Shown here one piece after another: positions 58,401 through 64,000 of a DNA stretch of 64,000 bases (position 1 is its first letter; each line of letters begins with the position of its first letter). The notes under the pieces are model-generated. The model had not been told where the DNA came from, did not search any database, and saw nothing but the letters and a program-made list of their open reading frames with translations. The DNA lies in assembly GCA_009746045.1 (NCBI GenBank), contig RPFO01001805.1:26814-90813 (forward strand). Reading direction: 5' to 3'. The position numbers and the translations under genes are program-made. This DNA is from Mesostigma viride (lineage: Eukaryota; Streptophyta; Mesostigmatophyceae; Mesostigmatales; Mesostigmataceae).

Positions 58401-60046
58401 GGCATTGGGTACACAGGCGCCAATCGCCTACGCTGCTCCAGCCCAGCAGGGTTCGCATGCTCAAAAGCAGATTGCACCCCAGCCAGCGGCATGGAAAAGG
58501 ACGCGGGCAACTGCCCGGCAGGCAACATGGGTGCCTGCTGAAAAGAAAGCGGGCTGCGTGCCTGCTTGCCTTTGGTAGCCTCCGCAGCGTTGATCTCGAC
58601 GTCACCCGGCATGGGCGCCCAGAATGGGTCCTCCCGGTACACCGTCGCGAATTGGTTGGGGGGCGCCGTCGCCTCCTCACCATGCTTGATGGCAGCCACC
58701 TGGGCTTCCATCGAGTCGGTCTTGCCCGCCATCTCGGCGAAGTGGACCGTCTTGATGCCCGCGGCTGGACACTTGTTCATCAGGTGCCACTTCGTGTCTG
58801 CCCCATGCGGCTTCGTGCAGCGGCTTGGACACTCGCGACTAAGGTGCCCATCCTTGTCGCAAAGGTAACATTTACCGCGTGACGGGGTGGGTGCGCCCAG
58901 CGCGCCTTGCACGCCCTGCGCCTCCTGAGTCCCATCCGATGACGGCGGACGACCGCCTCCGCCTCGACCACCACCGCGACCCCGACCACCGTAGCCACTG
59001 CCGCCGCCACCACGACTGACACCGCCGCTGCCACCCTGACCGCCACCGCCGCTGCCACCCTGACCGCCACCGCCGCTGCCCCCGTGACCGGCGTTGCCAC
59101 CACCCTGAGTGCCGACATATTCACCGCGCCCCGCACCAGGCAGCCGCTGGCCACCCTTGACCGCGATGGCCTTCTCCATCTCAGCCATCTTCTTGCGCAT
59201 CTCAGCCAGCTCAGACGAGATACCCTTCTCGCCTTCCGCACGCTTCCTGAGCAGCCGCTTGAATGCTGCACAGAGAGTCACCAAAGTCCACTCCCCACCG
59301 GGCGGCTCCGGAAGATCGATGGCCAGCAGGGGCACTGCACTCCGCCATAACCGGCAAGCCTTGGTCTGCGTATAATCAGGCACTTTGCCCGCAAACGCGA
59401 GAAGCCGGTCAAGGGAGAAAGCCGGATCCTCACCCTCGGCGACGGTGAACGCTCCATTCCATTCCGCGATGGCCTTGACGTGCTCAACTGGGTACTCCAG
59501 CCGCAGTTGCTGCCACAGCTGCTCTGCCGGGTCGACATCGAAGATGATCGAGTCGAGATCCGGTGTGCCCATGTCCGTGAGCGCAAACCATATGTCCGTG
59601 CGATGACATCGGTCCACGAGCGCTCGGTAATGCTGGACCAAAACCTGGACCTTCTTCTTGGTCAGGTCATGGAAAAAAAGGTGAATAAAATCCATCACCA
59701 TCTCATGGCGAAGAGGATACCCCGAGGCATAACGATAAGTGTTACAATGAGCTCGGAAGAGCTCATAGGCTTCCTCTAAAGTCGCACCCGTGCCTGCTGA
59801 GGTGAACTTCTCGCGAAGCTCCACCTTGGGCAGCGATGGCACACGAGTGGATTCGCCATGCACGCCGTACGGCATGCGGTGGGGTCGCTGGACGTCGTCG
59901 CCCTCACCCCATGGTATGCTGGCTACCTCCCGATCGACTTGGCCCCAGCCGAAGTCTGACCGAGTGCCGCCAAGCCTGGGCCGCCCTGCGGTGCCACCCA
60001 ACGGCGTTGCTGCCGCCGTCATGGGTGGCCGACCTGTGCTAAACAA
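55379..60046 (-). CDS. Polyprotein 5' part: gag C-terminus, protease, C5 cytosine methyltransferase, RT N-terminus
   Basis: About 1550 residues in one frame. A gag-like region (residues about 75-300) is followed by a Gly-rich basic stretch and a zinc knuckle CYLCDKDGHLSREC (about 392-405). The aspartic protease (about 660-780) has VKLDSGAQPLVIS and YSALLGVDVLARAM. The C5-MTase (about 903-1235) has motif I VLELFAGIGGGIAGF, motif IV VIAGWECQGLSQAG, motif VI YLFENVV, motif VIII HRLRAYWTN, a target-recognition stretch, and C-terminal motifs IX/X REASMGFHVGA and ERWSLIGQAMSV. The catalytic Cys is kept, but the usual PCQ is ECQ. RT begins about residue 1375 (GGTMRVPLDTDTPLFRRQHR). The frame breaks at the G run near 55503. 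The listed start codon is TTG; the frame is open further upstream and overlaps the gag N-terminal frame. Confidence 0.85.
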   Translation of the reverse strand: MFSTGRPPMTAAATPLGGTAGRPRLGGTRSDFGWGQVDREVASIPWGEGDDVQRPHRMPYGVHGESTRVPSLPKVELREKFTSAGTGATLEEAYELFRAHCNTYRYASGYPLRHEMVMDFIHLFFHDLTKKKVQVLVQHYRALVDRCHRTDIWFALTDMGTPDLDSIIFDVDPAEQLWQQLRLEYPVEHVKAIAEWNGAFTVAEGEDPAFSLDRLLAFAGKVPDYTQTKACRLWRSAVPLLAIDLPEPPGGEWTLVTLCAAFKRLLRKRAEGEKGISSELAEMRKKMAEMEKAIAVKGGQRLPGAGRGEYVGTQGGGNAGHGGSGGGGQGGSGGGGQGGSGGVSRGGGGSGYGGRGRGGGRGGGGRPPSSDGTQEAQGVQGALGAPTPSRGKCYLCDKDGHLSRECPSRCTKPHGADTKWHLMNKCPAAGIKTVHFAEMAGKTDSMEAQVAAIKHGEEATAPPNQFATVYREDPFWAPMPGDVEINAAEATKGKQARSPLSFQQAPMLPAGQLPASFSMPLAGVQSAFEHANPAGLEQRRRLAPVYPMPFIVDVPMFSARQVVDTFGQKGVEWLGSVVSEIQLFADGHDVRTLRNSESVTYGRQPVEAAVPVVQAGVVSTSSQQRTSAVPQVPTVVPYPNGEPSIAFQAVGACGDVWSDMVTCPLVGAVKLDSGAQPLVISTDLATMLNLTYENGGLVESPVSVSGWQGPASKPYAMTAVKVNVIFNPLRASSMTTVSAYALVVNKCGYSALLGVDVLARAMVQVDYRAEEASYIPDWDGAGLKRASVPVSCFSSSAGAARLNPSAAAGVVEVSMVEVRAAGSSAWDKHRTVLPQPTASIAKMRTQWSLDAVTSTRQLAMRKRVTEAVITIPQMASHGLTLVQPGVSEAQGNFSAAILPQAPDFAKGAVVLELFAGIGGGIAGFLAAGGVCRKLIAVEPSHKARQVYFSHCGVLSREYPAQFPPSAWRDPFGECPQDIRAIGEVQVQQLLRRHHAIDLVIAGWECQGLSQAGQGRGLADPRSALFWELLRVVGLLQSRQPHPPAYLFENVVAGDSPHQAVREDWATIVALLGEPIVCDNAGLGGLTHRLRAYWTNVACATGVQAVLGAVARQHPSVSAEVALPSHLVTQKVDSEDRPPYARVNRVGSPMCALPTLVSYQGSTAYRDRGKGLVWDTTTGLLVQPPAEFREASMGFHVGASALPGVLESERWSLIGQAMSVLQVGYVLLASVAVRQSGGASPANPPQQVEARAAKLKRPAATGTSSAWGWRLRQVWTIILMTALLTSTVLAGEPTLHRVIHRAAREAPAVGVTPGVAAFSLFHDDAARAPHLEAHAVAVGDPADTHPWAIGEHLSDAQRSAMLKWLGTARGAFAFTSDELGCFNGGTMRVPLDTDTPLFRRQHRLSQAELDFVAEQCKELEDAGIIRQSSSSYAAAVVVAPKKDAITGAWTGMRMATDLRLLNAHTPVDRYPMPRVDDVLDKISPHVKFVSSLDLRSGFHQIAVAPEDQRKLAFWGAAICMSGCACPLGTATLVLFSNELWTKCLQVFLSPLVTLMM

Positions 60047-60921
60047 GCCACCTGATGCTCCCCCCCTGGGGGCTGCACCATACCCGCCGCGCCACGATAA
60101 CGTGCCTTGGTTGGGTGCCCGTAGGTTCCCCCCAGCGTATAAGATGCGTCGGCAGTCGACCGGGTGCCTACCCGACCGACGTTCGGCTGCAGCTCGTCAT
60201 CCTGCGCCATTTCCCCGTCGCCCCGCCGTTGACCGCTTGGTCCGACGCGTGGCTGACTGGGCTCAACGTTGCGTAGTGGACCTGTCCCACTGCGCTCTTC
60301 GTCGAAGTGTCCGCGTTGGTCGCGCAGCGCCTCATGTCGCCGCGCTTCCTCGGCAGCGGCCTCCTCGTCGGCAGCCTGCCTGGCCTCGGCGTCGCGTTGG
60401 GCCGCAGCTTGGCAGGCGCGTGCAGCTTCCGTGGTTGCCTCCGCCTGCCGCCGTTGCTCAGCGCGCTCCGTAGCACGCCTCGCTTCAGCCGTAGATTCCG
60501 CGCGCTCCAAAGCAAGTCGCACAGTTTCTTCAACAAGCGTCGCCTGTTGCGATAACTGCGTCGCTTGCTGAGCTCGGAGTGCCGCCAGCTCTGCCGCTTG
60601 CTCTTGCAGCAGGCGCAGCACTTGGGTAAGAGCACCACCGTCCCCTGCCGAAGAAAGGGAAGGCGCTCCATTACCTAACAAAGCGGTGTCCGCACTAGTG
60701 CCGAGACGACCGCTGGGCGGGTCAGTTGCTTGACCGCCCGTAGCTGCCGGCGCTGACCCACCACTGCCTGATGCTGTGGGGTCAGTTCCTGACATGTTGA
60801 TGGTGGTATCGACCCTGGAGAGCTCCTGCCCGTCGGTGTCGACGCCCGTGTTGGCACAGCCTGCGTGGCTTGCCAAAAACGCTGTGACCGACCTAGTGTG
60901 ATATGACATAAACTGCCACAA
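60019..60921 (-). CDS. Gag N-terminal part with coiled coil (up to 300 aa)
   Basis: A plausible start is the ATG reading MSGTDPTASGSGGSAPAATG (about 60796); the frame opens at 60921. Residues after it form a long Ala/Gln/Glu/Arg coiled coil (LQEQAAELAALRAQQATQLS ... ARQAADEEAAAEEARRHEAL). The frame ends at 60019 in a region where the following frame already reads good gag-like sequence (APNQGTLSWRGGYGAAPRGG), so the switch lies at about 60050-60200. A programmed shift or an acquired lesion are both possible. Copy 1 lacks this region, so it cannot decide. Confidence 0.65.
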   Translation of the reverse strand: MWQFMSYHTRSVTAFLASHAGCANTGVDTDGQELSRVDTTINMSGTDPTASGSGGSAPAATGGQATDPPSGRLGTSADTALLGNGAPSLSSAGDGGALTQVLRLLQEQAAELAALRAQQATQLSQQATLVEETVRLALERAESTAEARRATERAEQRRQAEATTEAARACQAAAQRDAEARQAADEEAAAEEARRHEALRDQRGHFDEERSGTGPLRNVEPSQPRVGPSGQRRGDGEMAQDDELQPNVGRVGTRSTADASYTLGGTYGHPTKARYRGAAGMVQPPGGEHQVACLAQVGHP

Positions 60922-61068
60922 CCACTACCAAGTAGCAACGGTCTAATCTGAAAGACTTAATGGTTGATCAGGCCACTATGTGTGCTAGTCTTCCCCAGAA
61001 AACTGCACACCGTCTCTCTTTGCTGAAATGAAAATGTTCCTTTGCAGATGGAGCTAGTCTCTTCGAGT
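60922..61068 (-). other. Leader between A1 and gag
   Basis: Starts ACTCGAAGAGACTAGCTCCA on the minus strand just after A1. A TGG-type primer binding site is not obvious. Confidence 0.5.
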
Positions 61069-62315
61069 AATGAAAAGAGGGCTCTCAGCCGAGGACAAGG
61101 AACTGTCCCTCGTGCCTGATGACCACCTTCTTGATCCCCTTGTGTACCGTCGCGTGCCGCGTTTGAATATCCTTGCTGGGGCGTTAGCTAGACGCTCCAA
61201 CTACTCTAATTGCGACAATATGATGGTGCAAGAGGGTGCTTTTGCCTCCCCTGCTATAGAACAATGCTTTCACAACACACACTTTGCACAGTCTGATGAT
61301 GAAGCCGCACATGCGGAATTTATTGAGAAAGTTAATACAATTACAACACGTTGATAGTCTCAATATCGATGCACTCCATGCTCACGAGCCCGCAGTTAGG
61401 CAGCGCTCCATGACATGCTACCGGCCTTGCTCCCAAGGAAAGGGAGAAACACGAAGGCCACTAACGAGAGACTCGAAGAGACTACACGCTGCGTGAGAGT
61501 CCTCTTCGACTATGAACCAAACCATTCGTCATGCCACACGCATGACACACGCCACACTTGTCAGTCCAGCCAGGAATGCCAAAACTATCTTGCTGCCTGA
61601 ACCATGCAAATAGAAACCGCATTCCAGTTGCCGTCCTGGCTTTCTACCACACATGCCAACAAAAGCAGGAAGGCATCCCGACAAATCTAAATTGCTACCC
61701 TGTTGCCGATCTCATCTCCTAGAGGCTCCGGCATTTCTGTCCCTGGGAATGTCCGACATTGAGTCACGTCCACAAGGTCGAAGCATAATATCCTTCAGAC
61801 AATCTGCACGCTCACACCTTGCGTGTGAGTGGCCCAGCAAACATTGCGTCTAATCGTTCCTTTCTAGAAGAAATCCCTTTGTAGGGCTGCCAGCGATTTC
61901 GCATTCATTCCAGCGATCTGGCTCCGCACCGCAAATTGTCCTTTTCCATTTTCTGTCCAGTCCTCATAACGTTGACCCGCTATTCTACACCACAAAGACA
62001 CCTGGCCTGTCAATAGCCTCGGCGCTGTTGAAGTCCAGCAGTCCAGCTTCAGCTCCAGCTGTCCACTAACACGCGTATGATCCTCTCGACGCTGCGCACT
62101 TGTGCTGCCGTCCGCTCAAGTCAGTGCTGCGCGCCCAGCTGTGCCTGGCCCGGCGCGCGTGCACGTACACTTTCGTCCGCTCTTATGCTGCAAGTGCTAG
62201 TGTCCCCCCCGGTCACTAGCCTTTGTCGAAAATGCGTAGAAAACAAATTCCTTGCGCACGTCACCGGTCTTGTGCATAGTGGGCGCCGCCCGGATGACAA
62301 GCTCGCTCCGTGACA
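61069..62315 (-). repeat. Repeat A1 (copy 2)
   Basis: 1247 bp, beginning TGTCACGGAGCGAGC at the outer end and ending CTCTTTTCATT. No B sequence lies outside it or between it and gag, which distinguishes the layout from normal LTRs. Confidence 0.85.
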
Positions 62316-62339
62316 TGGCGTCTCGACAGAGAGCATCTC

Positions 62340-62455
62340 TCTGCTACTGCCTAGGCATAGCATGGCGAAATTCTTAATGCAACGTCCATGGAGTCCCATT
62401 ATAGGCATGGCGTGGCTAAATTCTTAATGCAACATCCATGGGGGCCATTATGAGC
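62340..62455 (+). repeat. Short tandem duplication
   Basis: TAGGCAT(A)GC(A)TGGC.AAATTCTTAATGCAAC.TCCATGG occurs twice at about 50-bp spacing. Confidence 0.65.
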
Positions 62456-62725
62456 GCACATGCGCGTGGGCCACATGCTAGGCTAAGCCTGACTAATCTA
62501 CACTACTGCTAACGACTAATCTACATTGCTGGAACGTTTGTTGTGATCTAATTCTAACATGTATAATAAGGTTCGCATTATTCATCCATCCTCAAAGCCT
62601 CTTGCTCGTTGACCACTTTCAGTTCCACAGAAGTAGTCAAGGATATTACTTGTCTAACTTACTGAGATAACTAACACAAATCACACACTTATCAAGGAGA
62701 CAATTATATTTCTTGATCAACGCAT

Positions 62726-62764
62726 CTTCATTTCTGGCCTGCGCATGCGCTGGTTGTCTCCTTG
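62726..62764 (+). repeat. SINE-like repeat R, extremely 5'-truncated copy
   Basis: Only 39 bp of R remain (ending GCGCTGGTTGTCTCCTTG), flanked by a perfect 20-bp duplication ATATTTCTTGATCAACGCAT (62706-62725 and 62765-62784). Confidence 0.8.
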
Positions 62765-62891
62765 ATATTTCTTGATCAACGCATTGCGGTCCAATGTGGT
62801 GTGAGCAATTGTTTGTTAAGCCGCGGTATGATTGTGTGCACGAGTTTAATTCATCAACCCCGATGGATTCGATTGACTAGATTAAGTGAAG

Positions 62892-62958
62892 ATAACGGCA
62901 GGCTCGAGCTACCATGGTCCGGATTCTCCCGATTTCTGGCCTGGCTGGTTGTCTCCTT
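62892..62958 (+). repeat. SINE-like repeat R, partial copy
   Basis: Contains GATAACGGCAGGCTCGAGCT through CTGGTTGTCTCCTTGA. A target duplication is not clear here. Confidence 0.65.
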
Positions 62959-63348
62959 GAGACAACTATGCATGCGTCTTGGACTGCCTCATACATGGAC
63001 TGCTACATGCATCCGTCTTTGACTGCCATGCAGGACAAGACGCGGTGGAAGAAGATTGTCAAGGCGCACACGCCTGACCCTGTGGGCAAGCCCCCTCCCC
63101 CCAAGCGGAGGAGGCGTTTTGAAGTAGTGTAGTTATGATTTCTAGATAGCTTAGAGTTAGGATCGTTCGATCACGCGGCTTCCTCCACCCCATCCATCAT
63201 CATGAATATGTGCTAACATGATCTCCCCACGGAGCATGTTATAACTTAATTTAATTTAATTTAATTTAGTTTTTAATATGCATGCCTGAGATGACTAATT
63301 AAAATCCTGCTAGCTCCCTTTGGGGATCATGAGCAAAATATAATCGCG

Positions 63349-63565
63349 ACGGATGGATGGATGGATGGATGGATGGATGGATGATGGATGGATGGATTGG
63401 ATGGATGGATGATGTGATGGATGGGATGGATGGATGGATGGATGGATGGATGGATGATGGATGGATGGATGGATGGATGGATGGATGGATGGATGATGAT
63501 GGATGGATGGATGGATGGATGGATGGATGGATGGATGATGGATGGATTGGATGGATGGATGGATG
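63349..63565 (+). repeat. Interrupted (ATGG)n microsatellite
   Basis: About 50 ATGG units broken by ATG, ATTGG and GTG slips. It is preceded by GCTCCCTTTGGGGATCATGA and ATCGCGACGG, resembling the lead-in to the array at 41818. Confidence 0.9.
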
Positions 63566-64000
63566 GGTGCACACAATCCCACCCGTCTATTCTATCTAGT
63601 AACAAACAATCTACTAGTCTATCTTATCTAGCTAGAGTGTGCCAGACCCTAGGAGTCTTGCCTAGATATATACTCTAGTAGATATGCTCTAGTTGTCTCA
63701 CATCATTGTCTCACTTAATAATTAATATGTGTAATGCACGTAGTTTCACAATAATGACCAACTAGTGGCCGGAGTACCTGTTCACGTGCCCCGTTGAGGG
63801 CTTATATATATCGTCAGGCAAGAAGAACCATTTATCAAGGAGACAATGCAACAACCACGAGCCAGATAATTTATACCAAGTCCTCAATTTGCATGATTTT
63901 TCAATTGCTCCTTATCCAATTACAATTTACAACACATACGCATGAATCATAGAGTTCGTGTGCTACAACGCAGACAGTTCTGGCGCTCCGTCGTCATCTG
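63566..64000. other. Right edge, no gene seen
   Basis: A/T-rich, with another R-type end (TTATCAAGGAGACAATGC at about 63833). No gene supported. Confidence 0.4.

Larger units (their letters stand above)
51280..62315 (-). mobile_element. Full-length methyltransferase retroelement with split direct repeats (copy 2)
   Basis: 11,036 bp on the minus strand. Termini are TGTC (at 62315) and GACA (at 51280), flanked by the 4-bp duplication TGGC in plus sense (62316-62319 and 51276-51279). Order from 5': A1 (62315-61069), leader and gag (to about 58800), protease, C5-MTase, RT, RNase H, integrase, PHD (end 52744), polypurine tract, B1 (52717-52575), A2 (52572-51423), B2 (51422-51280). A and B are different sequences, so the ends are split direct repeats rather than simple LTRs. 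Copy 1 shows the same B1-A2-B2 order. Confidence 0.85.
62456..63345. other. Repeat-rich, no convincing gene
   Basis: Holds SINE-like fragments. A short plus-strand frame near 62990-63132 ends in GKPPPPKRRRRFEVV and might be a gene remnant, but nothing around it supports a gene. An (TTTAA)n-like run lies at 63247-63270. Confidence 0.4.

Noticed and set aside
51280-62315. Tyrosine-recombinase (Ngaro/PAT-type) retrotransposon, because of the split repeats
   Set aside because: No tyrosine recombinase is encoded; a clear HHCC/DDE integrase is present and a 4-bp target duplication is visible.
61069-62315. A repeats as ordinary LTRs with B as an unrelated inserted repeat
   Set aside because: B occurs twice in the same positions in both copies, abuts the polypurine tract, and its ends match the element ends, so independent insertions are unlikely.
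63299-63678. IHPS / MDGW repeat frames (also 41772-41981)
   Set aside because: Translation of (ATGG)n microsatellites.

Overview
The window is nuclear DNA of a eukaryote, most likely an alga or related protist. It carries a dense island of giant-virus-like genes next to a large graveyard of transposable elements. A eukaryotic genome is indicated by two genes with clear GT...AG introns, LTR and non-LTR retrotransposons with target-site duplications, long microsatellites, and one large membrane glycosyltransferase-like gene. I cannot name the species. Plain cytosine-methyltransferase retrotransposons have, to my recollection, been reported from charophyte algae and dinoflagellates, which fits an algal host.

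Region 1 (1-18486) is GC-rich and gene-dense on both strands. It holds a tRNA, a BRO/MSV199-type DNA-binding protein, an HNH endonuclease with repeated CxHGRK/CxxCG modules, a RING/TRAF-type zinc-finger protein, several Cys-pair (zinc-ribbon-like) proteins with acidic or low-complexity tails, and a small membrane protein. I read it as an endogenised or degenerating nucleocytoplasmic giant-virus segment. No capsid, polymerase or packaging ATPase gene lies in the window, so this rests on gene style. Two genes are frameshifted. A complete 2.07 kb LTR-flanked miniature element (TSD AATTT) has inserted into the island. A foldback element with a 49-bp array, promoter-like tandem repeats and a shared GCCATAGCCAA leader motif are also present. 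The island ends at a 30-bp perfect palindrome.

Region 2 (18487-30473) is a 5'-truncated, plus-strand copy of a Ty3-like retroelement that encodes a C5 cytosine methyltransferase. Two further elements are nested in its 3' end: one with TSD CTAT, one with TSD TTAA. A degenerate gag gene follows. Region 3 (30474-41970) holds SINE-like units, LINE fragments, one host-type gene (36311-39289), a 21-bp minisatellite and an (ATGG)n array. Region 4 (41971-51000) is a nearly complete minus-strand LINE with 168-bp 5' monomers, ORF1 (split by a 3.4 kb TA-flanked TIR element) and an endonuclease/RT ORF2. Region 5 (51280-62315) is a second, essentially full-length minus-strand copy of the methyltransferase retroelement. 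The end (62316-64000) holds short repeats and another (ATGG)n tract.

The most striking object is the 11.0 kb element at 51280-62315. Its polyprotein reads gag zinc knuckle, aspartic protease, C5-MTase, RT, RNase H, DDE integrase, PHD finger. Its ends are not ordinary LTRs but are arranged A1-internal-B1-A2-B2 (split direct repeats), a layout known from tyrosine-recombinase retroelements. Here, however, it comes with a DDE integrase, TGTC...GACA ends, a 4-bp target duplication, and a B1/A2 junction that looks like a copied circle junction. The truncated copy in region 2 independently shows the same B1-A2-B2 order.
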